Below are positions 1 to 9,515 of a stretch of DNA of 64,000 nucleotides, piece after piece. The notes under the pieces are model-generated. The model ran no database searches and was not told the DNA's origin. It worked only from the letters and a program-made list of their open reading frames with translations. The translations under genes and the position numbers were made by a program. How positions within the stretch are numbered: position 1 is the first letter of the stretch; each line of letters starts with the position of its first letter. This stretch comes from Panicum virgatum (taxonomy: Eukaryota; Streptophyta; Magnoliopsida; Poales; Poaceae), in assembly GCF_016808335.1 (NCBI RefSeq), contig NC_053147.1:19702913-19766912 (forward strand), given 5' to 3'.

Positions 1-310
1 ACATCCGAAAATTGTATTAACAGTTTTAACGGTGGCTGCTCCCTCCATCCTGAAATGTAAGATATTTGAGGGTTTTTAAAAATTGTAGCCAAATGTAAAG
101 CATTCTAGAGTACTTTGGACATAAAGACACTAAATTGCTATAATAATTGCTACAGTAAATATATGCTAATGATAGATTAATTAATTTTAATAAATTTATC
201 TCGTAGTTCATAGATGAGTTCCGTAATTAGTTTTGTGATTAGTATATATTTAATACTTTAAATGTGAAAAATTATTTCAAAAACTTTATATAGTGCATCT
301 AAACGAGGCT
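1..310. repeat. Degraded grass MITE end (probable)
   Basis: AT-rich sequence. Positions 150-290 (tracts such as acagtaaatatatgctaatg and taattagttttgtgattag) resemble a very common grass MITE with many diverged genomic copies, recognised from memory. No TIR pair or TSD can be shown because the other end is absent or outside the window. No gene is seen. Confidence 0.4.
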
Positions 311-325
311 TTATTTTTTGGAAGG

Positions 326-1325
326 AAAAAGTTTACTTAACCTCCTGAACTATCAGTGGTAGTCTACTTCACCCCCAACTTTAAAACCATCTACTTTACC
401 CCCCAAACTATCCAAAACCGGTTAAATAACCCCCTCAGGCAGTTTCGGGCGGCGGTTTTGATACAGTAACACGATTTTATCTTTTATCTTTTATATTTAT
501 TTCCACTAAATCTTTGAAAAATCATAGTAAATCACAAAAAAAATCATAAAATGAAAAATCTAATTTTGTTGGACTCCACATGAGTTGATCTACACAGTGA
601 GCATATAATATGGTATAGTTTTGTACAAAATTTTTGATGTAGCTTTAGATCTATATTTTTCTGTAATTAATTGGAATAATTCATATGTGCAGCTTCTATA
701 GTCCTATTGGGGTGAAATTTTTATGGTAGAAAAATTATTGTATGCTTGAACTGTAGTAAAAATTTCATACTCATTGGATCAATTATAAATTAGTTATAGA
801 TTTAATAGATTTGGAGCATAGATTTAACGAGCATAAAACTAAATAAATCTATAACTAGATTATACATGGTCCAATGAGTATGAAATTTTTATTACAATTC
901 AAGCATACAATAATTTTCTTACCATAAAAATTTCAATCCAATTGGACCATAGAAGCTGCACATATGAATTATTCCAATTAATTATAGAAAAGTATATATC
1001 TAAAGCTACATCAAAAATTTTGTACAAAACTATACCATATTATATGCTCACTGTGTAGTTCTACTCATGTAGAGTCCAACAAAAATAGATTTTTCATTTT
1101 ATGATTTTTCTGTGATTTACTATGATTTTTCAAAGATTTAGTGAAAATAAATAAAAAATAAAAAGATAAAATCGTATTAATGTAGCAAAACCGCCGTCCG
1201 AAACCGTCTGATGGGGTTATTTGACCGGTTTTGGATAGTTTGGGGGGTAAAATAGACGATTTTAAAGTTTAGAGGGTGAAGTAGACTACCACTAATAGTT
1301 TAGGGGGGTTAAGTAGACTTTTTTG
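326..1325. mobile_element. 1-kb foldback element with near-full-length inverted arms
   Basis: Left arm (about 326-805) and right arm (about 845-1325) are inverted copies. The left end reads aaaaagtttacttaacc and the right end, reversed, reads aaaaaagtctacttaacc. The mirror image continues through the accggttaaataacccc-type tract, the gttttgtacaaaatttttga tract and the caagcatacaataa tract, leaving a loop of about 40 bp. No ORF lies inside. The structure fits a long-TIR non-autonomous DNA transposon (MULE-like or similar). The TSD is not clear, so the superfamily is open. Confidence 0.8.
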
Positions 1326-2199
1326 TTTTTGGAACGAAGAGTATATTGCTTGACGAAACATCTTCCCGTTCCCGGGCCGGGAGCTTGTGGGCGCAGCCGA
1401 CGTGGAAAACCATGGTGCAACGGGGGCAGAAGTGGGGCATGAGGCGCGGACTGTTTGCTGGACGTCCACTCCACTCCACTCCACGGTCCGGCTTTGGCTG
1501 GCAGCACGCATCTGAATTCTGTACTAGCCGTTTGTGTAGCTTTGGCCTTTGGAGAATGGTCAAATGGGCAAAAGTTACCGCACCAGCAAGCCTTTACCAG
1601 ATCACTTTTTTTTTTCTGAATTCTGGAGCGGTTCGATTTTTTTTGTTTTGCTGCTTTTCTTTTTTGAAATTTTTTCTTTTACTGCTTTGGTTGTTTGCAG
1701 AATTCAGTCAGGGTATCCGCCTACTAGCCAGGATTTGCACTCTTTCTTCTGCTACTTGTTCGCTTATACCAGATCACGGGCAACTGCAGTTCCACGCTTC
1801 CCCTTTTCCTGTCCGACATTTTTCGAGCACATACTTTTCTTTTTGAATTCTCGAGCACCTAGCTAACTCCCCAGAAAGATGGGTTGTGAGTCTTGTGAAC
1901 GAACAGCGTGAACGTACAATAAAAGGTTTTGAATCCATCAAGCAACGGCTTGTCCATGCGTTCCATGTCCCAAGGCCCATGGATTGGCAGGCCATTGGAA
2001 TGGACCAAGTTGGGGACATCAGTGCATCACAAATCCTCCTTCATCCCGACAAATATATGCTGTATAGTACATTTTTTTAGATGACCAAAGCTTCAATTCG
2101 AGATGAATTCTTACATAATGACTTACAATATATTTAGAAAAGTTTACATCATGACAGGTTTGTTCAGCAAGCAGAGACCGAGAAATTGGATGCTAGATA
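1326..2199. other. Intergenic stretch, no recognisable gene
   Basis: Mixed-composition sequence with T-rich runs at 1600-1690. A 166-codon + strand frame at 1346-1846 and overlapping minus frames show no family motif, no promoter and no splice structure, so none is called. Confidence 0.5.
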
Positions 2200-2347
2200 C
2201 TTCCTTCGTCTCAAATTGTTAGTCATTTTGTTTTTTCTAGATACATAAATTTTACTATGTATCTAAATATATATTATATTGAGATGCATAGTAAAATCTA
2301 TGTAAACAGAAAAACTAAAATGACTAATAATTGAGAACAAAGGAAGC
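2200..2347. mobile_element. Stowaway-like MITE
   Basis: A short hairpin element. The left end cttccttcgtctcaaatt matches the right end reversed (gcttcctttgttctcaattat), and the inner tracts attagtcattttg / aaaatgactaat pair too. It starts after TA (2198-2199), as expected for Stowaway/Tc1-mariner MITEs with CTCCCTCCGT-type TIRs. The right-hand TA is degraded. Confidence 0.6.
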
Positions 2348-3262
2348 ATTCTTTTATTTTTGGAGAACCTATAGCTGCATACCAAACTATATAGATGATC
2401 TTCCACACCTTACCTGACTTAGCACACACACAAACCATCGTCTCGTAGTTCATCCACGGAAGGGTTCCGCGACAAGCGTCAGGGGGAACTTGAAACCCGC
2501 GGTTATCCCACTCGACTCGACGAACTCGAACGAGCCGGCGTCCCGGCCGCCCGGCAGCTCCCAGTTGAAATGGTAGAGCATGCTGGCGAACGCGAGCTCC
2601 GCGAGGCGCGTCCCGAAGCCGACGCCGGGGCACCCTCTCCTCCCCCGCTCCGAACGGAATGAACCGGGTGTCCCGGCCGCCGTAGTCGGCGGCGGCGGCG
2701 GCGCCGGTGCCGCGCGCGAGCCACCTCTCCGTCCGGAATGCGTCCGCGTCCTCCCCCAGGACTCGCCGTCCCGGCCGATCGCCCACGCGTTCACGATGAC
2801 CCGGGTCCCGGCCGGGACGTCGTAGCCGCGGAGCCTGGTGTCGTGGATGGCCTTGCGGGGCACGAGCGTCGCACTACTAGAGAAAGAGCTTTAAATACTG
2901 GTTGAAAACGAGCTTCAGTCCCGGTTCTCCAACCGGTGCCCACAAAGTGGTACCGATAATGTCTGTTTTTGTCACCGGGTAAATCACCCGGTACCTAAAA
3001 CATCCTTTGGCACCGGTTGGAATACCAACCGGTACCAAAGGCCGCTCCGCCCATTCGCTCGCATCCTTTCCCTTTCCCGTTCCCATTCACTCTCTCCCGT
3101 TCCCCTGCCATCCTCCCTAGCAGAATAAACGATTCATTCGAAAAACTCAACCACAAAATATTGAATCAACCCAAACAAAATACTCATGGATCCCACAAAG
3201 CATTCAGAGATCATTCACAAGATATATACAATCTCATAAGATAGATACAATCCAGTGCATCT

Positions 3263-4018
3263 CTATTTCAAAAAAGTAAGAAAAAAAGAAAAATTACCCA
3301 CGGCGGCGGCCTGCGCACCGTGCACCTGCTCCCCATGGCCGGCGCGCCCCTCCGCGGCGGAGGCTCCCGCATCGGCGGTGGTGGCCCGCGCGCCCCTCCG
3401 CGGCGGCGGCTCCCCCATCGGCGGTGGCTGCGGTGGCGGCCTGCGCGCCCTTTCGCGGCGGTGGCGGTCCGTGCGCCCCTCCGCGGCGGCGGCTCCCGCA
3501 TCGGCGGTGGCGGCGGTGACGGCCGCGATGATGTCCGGTGAGGCTATGAGGGAAGAGAGAGCGGCGGCAGCGAGGCGTCGGAGGAGGTCGGGCGGCGCGA
3601 CGTCCAAGAGGGCGAGCGTGGCGTCGAGGCGCAACGCGGAGAGGATCGACACGAGGAGGGCGGGGAGCAGGGCGGCCGGGGACGGGCAGGAGAGCGCAAA
3701 CGGGAGGAGCTCGTCGAGGAGCGTCGGGGAGCTCGCGGCGAGCGCGCGGAGGAGGGCGGGGAAGTTGGAGGCGAGGAGCGGGGAGGCCGGCGGCGTGGCG
3801 ACGAGGAAGAAGGAGAGCTTGGAGGCCGGTGGGAGCGCCGGGTGGCGGAGGATGTGGAGGTGGACGGGGAGCGGCAGCGGCGCCGTGGGCAGCAGTGCGG
3901 CCGGCAGGTGCGGCGTGGCAAGGAGGTCGGTCGCAAGGCGGGTGGCGAGGAGCGCGTCGGTGAGGCTGGAGAGCGGCGTGGCAGCGGCCGCGGATGGCAG
4001 CGGCCAGCCCCCACGCAT
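3263..4018 (-). CDS. ORF carried by the CACTA element; N-terminus resembles a grass PPR protein
   Basis: 251-codon frame starting MRGGWPLPSAAAATPLSSLTD. The first 160 or so residues are Ala/Leu/Pro-rich, with phrases such as HILRHPALPPASKLSFFL and NFPALLRALAASSPTLLDEL, and resemble the N-terminal leader of grass pentatricopeptide-repeat proteins (recognised by style, not aligned). No complete PPR motif follows. After residue 165 the frame runs into a GC minisatellite and ends in an AT-rich tail. The likely origin is capture of a host gene fragment by the transposon. Expression is unknown. A chance open frame in GC-rich DNA cannot be excluded. Confidence 0.45.
   Translation of the reverse strand: MRGGWPLPSAAAATPLSSLTDALLATRLATDLLATPHLPAALLPTAPLPLPVHLHILRHPALPPASKLSFFLVATPPASPLLASNFPALLRALAASSPTLLDELLPFALSCPSPAALLPALLVSILSALRLDATLALLDVAPPDLLRRLAAAALSSLIASPDIIAAVTAATADAGAAAAEGRTDRHRRERARRPPPQPPPMGEPPPRRGARATTADAGASAAEGRAGHGEQVHGAQAAAVGNFSFFLTFLK
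3340..3510. repeat. GC-rich minisatellite in the CACTA interior
   Basis: At least three copies of a block beginning cccctccgcggcgg and ending cccgcatcggc or cccccatcggc, starting near 3347, 3395 and 3477. A fourth degenerate unit lies near 3449. Spacing is irregular (about 47 and 83 bp). The repeat creates long shadow ORFs in several frames. Confidence 0.6.
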
Positions 4019-5670
4019 TCCAGAGATTGGAGGGATGAGATGAGAGAATGAGAGATGTGAGAGATGAGGAATGAGAGATGGGAGAGACCGAGAGATGCCA
4101 AGGACTTAAAAATATCAAGGAACGTGAGTGGGCGGCCATTTTTTTTTTGTACCGGGTGATTCTTTCAACCGGTGACAAAAGTCTTGTTTTTGGTTCCGGT
4201 GCATGCTATCACCTGGTACCAAATCATCTTTTCTTCATTGGTCCCAGGCAGTAGTACCGACCGGTGCTGATTCTCAACCATTTGTACCGGATTGCGCTAC
4301 GACCCGATACCAAAAGCTCTCTTTAGGAGCCTTGAGCCATCGGTCTAAACTAAAAGTAATGACTACAATTGCAGCTGGTACTTTTAAACTTGACCGATGG
4401 CATGTTTTCTAATAGTGTCGGCACCGGCGGGTGCAGACGCAGAGCCTCCTTCACGGCGGCCTGCAGCCGCGTCATGGAGCCCAGCCGCTCCTCTGACTCT
4501 GAGACGCTTCCGTGTGGCCCCACAACCTCTCGCACCTCGGCTTGTACTTTCTCCATCTTGTTTGGGTTCTTCACCAGCTCGGTCATCGTCCACTCCACCG
4601 TCTGGGAAGTTGTGTCGGTGCCTCCTAGGAAAAGGTCCTCGACAAGGTGCCAGCTAGCGTGCCGGCACGCAAATAGCACGTGACAACTAGCTTGAAGACG
4701 TTCGAGATCAATAGAGCGTGCGTGCATGGCTTACAAGGATGAGTCCCTTGACGTCAGTCCTGTCCAGGTTCAGCCTGGCGCCGCCCTCCTTCACGGCCGA
4801 GAGCAAGTCGTCGAGGAGGTCATCGGCCTCGCCGCCGCCGCCCTTCTCGTGCTCCTGGAACGCTCGCTCGGGGACGGCGTCGAGCTTGGCCGCCGTCCTC
4901 TTTATCCTCGCGTCGAGCCCCGTCGCCCAGTCCGCCCACCGGAGTCGCGGGAACACGTCGCTCACCGCGATCGTCTCCAGCAGGTCGCTCGTCTCCTTTA
5001 TCATCGCGCGGAGCGCCCCGGGTTCCATGCCGCCGAGCCTGTTCCCGAACGCCGCCTTGGAGATGACAGCGTAGGTTAGGCCGATGAGCAGCTCGCTCAG
5101 GTTGACCCCAGCTCGGCGCTTTCTTCCACCGGGGCCGCCGTCCTCGTGGTCATTGTGAGCGCCCGCGGCGCGGATCCGCTCCAGGAAGGACGCGACCTCT
5201 TCCCGTAGCGCGCGGAAGGAGTCGACCCGCTTCGCGCTGAGCAGGTGCAGGGCGGCGATGCGGCGCAGCTGGCACCACCGCTCGCCGTAGGGGCTGAAGG
5301 CGACGTCCCGGCAGTCGTAGAAGAGGCCGCGGGCCGTGTGCTGCGGCGGGCGGCTGCAGAAGACGTGGTCCTGGGTCTTGAGCATCTCCTCGGCCACGGA
5401 GGCCGAGGAGACCACGATGGTGGGCACGGAGCCGAGGGGGAGGAGGAAGAGCGGGCCGTGGCGGCGCGCCAGCTCCCGCAGCCTCCGGTGGTAGTGGCTC
5501 CACCCGAGCCGGTGGAGGTTGCCGATGATGGGCAGCGGCGGAGGGGAAGGTGGCAGCACCCGGCCGCCGTCCTCGCGGCCTGACCAGAGGCTTCTGGCGA
5601 TGACGAAATAGGAAACCACGAAAACGACGGTGAGGAGCAGGTCAGGGTCGAGCTCAACGGGAGCAGCCAT

Positions 5671-6046
5671 GTGCGCTGAGCTGCGACCGTCCGACGATCG
5701 TGTGGTGTGTGCACACGACGACCACGCACATGCTAAAAAAAGGGTAGAGCGCTGCGCTGATTAGTGAGGAGATAAGAAGTGTGTGGATCAGGCGCCCTGA
5801 AAGTGAGAATAGCTAATGATTTGAGTCGAGAACTTTCGTTTGTGCGAAAAGATATTTTTTCGTCAACACCAAAATCTCTGTGATTACTTCATCAATTTTG
5901 AGAATTTGCAGTCTGTCTTCGAAGATGCTCATAAAGATAGAATTTGTGTACGTCTATTCGCAGGGGTGAATGTGCGTGCGTTGTACGTGTCTGAGTTGTA
6001 CTATGTAATCGCAAAAAACAATAAGAGAACTTTCGTTTAAGACTAA
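5671..6046. other. Upstream region of P450-1, no gene
   Basis: Presumed promoter side of the P450-1 start at 5670. The reversed strand has CACATG at the start codon and an ACCCTTTTTTTAGC tract about 65 bp upstream, but no convincing TATA box. No ORF or repeat is recognised. Confidence 0.4.
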
Positions 6047-6270
6047 GGGACTGTTTGGATTGCACCTATAACTCGCCACGCCATGAGTTTGGCGGCCACA
6101 CCTACCGAGACTACTGCTTGGTTGGCTATTAGTTTTTGGCTGCCACAATTTTTTCACGTTGATATTCTCACCAAACTATGGCGGTCGATTTGCTCACCAC
6201 AGCTTGCCACAACTCTGGTGGCCACACCACAGCTCGTGTGGCAGGCGTTGGCTGCAATCCTAACAACCCT
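6047..6270. mobile_element. Tourist-like MITE (PIF/Harbinger type)
   Basis: 224 bp with terminal inverted repeats GGGACTGTTTGGATTGCA (left) and, reversed from the right end, agGGTTGTTAGGATTGCA. It is flanked by a 3-bp TAA direct repeat (6044-6046 and 6271-6273), matching the TAA/TTA preference of Tourist elements. The interior has no ORF and contains several ccaca/tgtgg tracts. Confidence 0.7.
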
Positions 6271-6273
6271 TAA

Positions 6274-7324
6274 AACCTTACAAATACTGTTTAAAAAATG
6301 GTATCATGCATTACCGCTTTTTTCTCACTCATTGGTTTCTTGATGTTATCTACATCTACGAGTTTTTGTCTTTTATCATTAGCTATTTACACTCTGTTCT
6401 GAGCATTAGATTGCCCGAAATCTTAGTTTTATTGATGTTTGAATCATATTTTTGTGTGCATAAATTCCTTCTTCCACCATCGATGAATAGATTACACAGA
6501 TAGTAATGTAAAGCAACTCTTGCCATAGATAAATGCAAGCAAAAGTGGCATCTGGAGATGCATCTCACTTTGGAAAGAATCGAGTCCATCTCACTTTGGA
6601 CAGCTTTTTTTCAATCATCTGCATCTGGAGATGCATATGTCTCGACAATAGACGTAGAATACTGTCCACAATATATATAGTAAAATCGTCACCAAAGTCG
6701 ACCGTAAGGAGGAAATCTTCCGATCATTTTTTTCTAGTAACTTTTTTTATCTTTTTTAATAAAAAAATTTCAAAGAACTTTTTCAAGAAAAAATTTGAAG
6801 AGAAATGGAAAAAAATTAGTGAGAAAAAATTTGAAAGAGCATCCAAAACAAAAAAAGTTCGGGTGAATTTTTTTTGTAAAAACCTTTTGTATCAAAAAAT
6901 AAAAAAGAAAGAAAGAAACACATACCTAGGAGCTCACCACCATCAGGCTGCCGCACCACACCTCCCCGCCATGGGCCCGCCGCACCTCCCCCGCCTACTA
7001 GCTGTGCCTCCCTACCCCCGCCCCCGCTCATCCGCTGCCGTCGCAAGCTCGGCCGGGTGAGTCAGGTCGTTGCCCCACACCAGTTAGGCTCCCCGTTGGA
7101 GCAAGGAGGAAAGGGAAGAGGGATGAAAGGGCAAGATGAAGGAAAGGGAAAAGAAAAGGGGGAAGAGAGAGAGGTTGCAGGACGACGCGAGTGAGATCGA
7201 TCGTAAGTTTTGGAACTTACAATCAATTGTAGATTCAGCATTGGGTGGGGCTGCTCGGCCACCTTGTTTGTGGTGTGAGCATGACCAAAGTTGAGAGGTT
7301 TCTGACGACGACAAAACAAGAGGA
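6274..7324. other. Intergenic stretch with low-complexity A/T tract
   Basis: No gene is recognised. 6720-6930 is a homopolymer-rich A/T tract whose 175-codon + frame (6533-7060) is Lys/Phe-rich low-complexity translation. 6940-7060 is C-rich, with no domain. The last part borders the inverted duplicate of the P450-2 upstream region. Confidence 0.5.
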
Positions 7325-7390
7325 AATCGCTCACCAACAATGCAACCCATTCCCCAGATAAACTATCTCGCAGCGCCTCGTGGGCCAAAT
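7325..7390 (+). repeat. Inverted duplicate of P450-2 upstream DNA, part 1
   Basis: The reverse complement of about 37040-37110 matches this stretch. Shared tracts include gctcaccaac, atgcaacccattc, cagataaactatc and gcagcgcctcgtgg, with one 7-10 bp gap. It is cut at 7391 by the LINE. The duplicate continues at 29089-29126 and 29869-30045 once transposons are subtracted. Confidence 0.65.
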
Positions 7391-7524
7391 ATTTTTTTTG
7401 AAGAACCGGCAGGAGCACTGCCAATTCATTTAAGAAGAAGAAGCAGAGTTTAATAGTTACTTAAGTCGATATTACATAAAACAAGGAGCACTCATACTCA
7501 GCAGTGAACAAAACTATCATAAAA

Positions 7525-7915
7525 AACTATGTGGCGCTTAGCGCTCTCAAAGCTGCTTGCCGTAGGCCCATTTCTTCCAAAATGCAGTTGAATACCAGTG
7601 GAGCTGTCATTGTTTTCTTTTCAAAAACTCTTCTATTCCTTTCCTTCCAAATGTTCCATGCTGTATACATAAGTAGAGCCGCTATGTGCCGCCGCTGATC
7701 TTTTGGCAGCAACTGCAAAGAGGACCTCCACCAAGTCTCAATGTCCACCCCTCTCTCAGGCTTCTTCACTAACCCATTCGACCAAACCTGCATCAAGTAC
7801 CAAACTTCTTGCGCAAATACACAGTGAAGACATAAGTGAGCTGTAGTTTCTTGCTCTTGATCACACAGGGAACATGTTGGATCACAAGGCCAGGCTCTCT
7901 TGATCAGCTTGTCTG
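7525..7915 (-). pseudogene. LINE RT zinc-binding domain, C-terminal part
   Basis: Minus-frame residues include CDPTCSLCDQEQETTAHLCL and WYLMQVWSNG, the Cys/His pattern and conserved Trp of the plant LINE zf-RVT domain. A WNIWKERNRRVF motif near the end is typical of LINE C-termini. The frame ends at 7527. The frame is truncated upstream at 7916, where the Sirevirus inserted; the missing half lies at 15447-15800. Confidence 0.85.
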
Positions 7916-9388
7916 TGTAACGAACATGGCACCATGTATGCCATTTCGAGTGATTTTGGTGATTGATTGACAACGCAATCAATGGGATTAATACTTTTGT
8001 TAAGTGAACTTTTCTAGATCCCTGGGATGAAGTAGAAAGGCCATGCAAAGCAAAATACGAAGAAAGAATTCAAAGAAACGCTGAATTGGACGAGTTCTAC
8101 TGAAATCAGTAACACCGGAAGAACCGATGCTATAGGCATCGGTGCATCCGATGGTTGTCGGATGATCCGACGGCCTGGCTATTGGCACAAGTCTGTGCAC
8201 CTCTGGAGATCATGTGAAGATCAAGTGAAGCACCGGTTGAACCGACGGATTCAAGATAGGCATCTGTGCATTCAACGTACCATGTTCCAGAGACGATGTC
8301 AAGCGCTCAGGAGAAGATCCTTCAGCACCGGATGAACTGGCGATGCATCGGAGTAAAGCACCGGTGTAATGATGTCAGCAGAAGAGAAGAAGGCCAACGG
8401 ATAGTTGAGTGCTGAGAGTGACCGGTTTAACCGATGGGAAGGCATCGGTTCAACCGATGATCACTGTGTAAGCTGTCAGGAGTTCAACGGCTACTTCGGG
8501 TCTTAGAGTGACCGGATGAACCGACACTACCCCTGCCAGAGGCATTGGTTCATCCAATGATACGCAGATTTCTGCTGACCGTTGGAGCAACGGCTCCACG
8601 ACTTGGATGCCTATATATATGGCATCCCCCGGCCATTTGAAGTTTGCTGGAGTCCAAGGAAGTCACATACACACCCAAGAACCACTCCAAGCCATCCAAG
8701 AGCTTAGTGTTCATATCCTTAGCCCTTAGCACACTTTGAGAGTGTTGTGTAAATGATTAGCTCTTAGTGAGTGAGATTGCAAGGCCTTGAGCCCTTGTGT
8801 TGTGGTTCTCTAGTGAACCAAAAGAAGAGCTTGGTGCGCCGGCCCCTTGGAGCTGTGAAGCTCTCCGGCAACGTCATCGACCCTCCGACTTGGTGTGGAG
8901 CGGCGACGACAATTTTGTGTGGGGGACGTGGAGACCCCCATCCTTTGTGGAGAAGCTCCTTAGTGGAACCCGGGGCCAAGGTGACCGTGATTGTCTTCAC
9001 GGAAGAGACTTGGTGGCCGAGTAGCAATACTCTTAGTGAGTGCTACAACAACGTGGATGTATGTGTGCCTTTGTGGCTAACCGAACCACGGGATAAACAC
9101 CCACATCAAGAGTTTGCTATCTCCTATCCTGCTCTTTAAGCTACCGCATTTCATACTAGTAATTTGTATGCCTTTACTTTCATAGAATAATTTCTTAATA
9201 GGAAAGGCTATAGTTTGCTAAACTCTTTTGGGATAGGGGTTTCACATTAGAACAACCATAGTTGCACATCTAGATAGCTTGATTTAGTTTAATTTTGTGC
9301 AAACTAGTTGGAGCCATAGGTCTAAGTTTTTAGTTGCCTAATTCACACCCTCCCCCTCTTAGGCTAGAACGCGCTACCGGTCCTTTCA
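7916..9388 (+). repeat. Sirevirus 5' LTR
   Basis: TG...CA ends, 1473 bp, the same length as the 3' copy with scattered substitutions. It contains repeated palindromic motifs of the form ACCGG(A/T)TGAACCGA and CATCGGTTCAACCGATG (8112-8560) and a tatatatatggc box at 8609-8620, a likely core promoter. Several frames of about 60-120 codons inside (for example 8771-9139) recur in all LTR copies and are not treated as genes. Confidence 0.93.
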
Positions 9389-9390
9389 AT

Positions 9391-9402
9391 TGGTATCAGA
9401 GC
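9391..9402 (+). other. Primer binding site (initiator Met tRNA type)
   Basis: tggtatcagagc, two bases after the LTR end. This is the classical Copia PBS complementary to the 3' end of initiator-Met tRNA. Confidence 0.9.
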
Positions 9403-9515
9403 CGGGACTCACTTCTATCACAAAGAAAGCCAATTCCATTGGCAATTTGTGTTTACCGGCTCACTTGATCGGTTAGGCTTCACCGCCTAGTGAGTTAGCT
9501 CTTTTAGGGGAAGGG

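Larger units (their letters stand above)
2872..4417. mobile_element. Non-autonomous CACTA element in P450-1 exon 2
   Basis: 1546 bp. The left end is CACTACTAGAGAAA and the right end TTTTCTAATAGTG, so the reversed terminus is CACTATTAGAAAA. It is flanked by a perfect 3-bp TSD, TCG (2869-2871 and 4418-4420), the CACTA hallmark. Both ends carry subterminal ACCGG/CCGGT motif clusters (2900-3040 and 4150-4330). No transposase is present. The interior is a GC-rich captured gene fragment plus a minisatellite. Terminus and subterminal motifs resemble the larger CACTA at 38287, which could have supplied transposase (inference). Confidence 0.92.
2450..5670 (-). pseudogene. Cytochrome P450 (CYP71-like), split by a CACTA insertion: P450-1
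   Basis: Microsomal monooxygenase of the A-type CYP71 clan; substrate unknown. Exon 1 (5670-4735, 312 codons) starts MAAPVELDPDLLL, an ER anchor, followed by the proline hinge PPSPPPLPIIGN and the C-helix WCQLRR. A 97-bp intron (4638-4734) has GTAAGC...AG ends. Exon 2 carries the I-helix GGTDTTS and the K-helix EALRLHPPVPT, and is then cut by the CACTA element at 2872-4417. It resumes as LVPRKAIHDTRLRGYD, with one TSD copy completing the codon exactly. Two single-base length changes in G runs break the frame: one G short near 2752-2756 (after GRDGESWG) and one G extra near 2644-2648, inside the haem loop just before RRGCPG. They cancel, so the C-terminus and the stop at 2450 are in frame. The total would be about 524 codons, a normal P450 length. 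It is a tandem paralogue of P450-2. It is a pseudogene as assembled; the two indels could be sequencing errors. Confidence 0.9.

Noticed and set aside
1269..1866. Overlapping ORFs on both strands, up to 166 codons
   Set aside because: No domain, no codon bias and no promoter; they arise where the foldback element borders mixed-composition DNA.
3294..4178. 294-codon and 262-codon frames overlapping the PPR-like ORF
   Set aside because: Pro/Arg/Ala translations of the same GC-rich DNA and minisatellite in other frames.
7084..7424. Minus frames of 88-120 codons
   Set aside because: No motif. They run through the LINE junction and a GA-rich tract.
8112..8560. Regularly repeated ACCGG..CCGAT motifs considered as a CRISPR-like array
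   Set aside because: They are short palindromic words with irregular spacing inside an LTR of a plant retrotransposon; no repeat-spacer structure.
8771..9139. 122-codon + frame and its minus partner, conserved at 14829 and 33872
   Set aside because: Conserved only because it lies in three LTR copies of one Sirevirus family; no protein motif.
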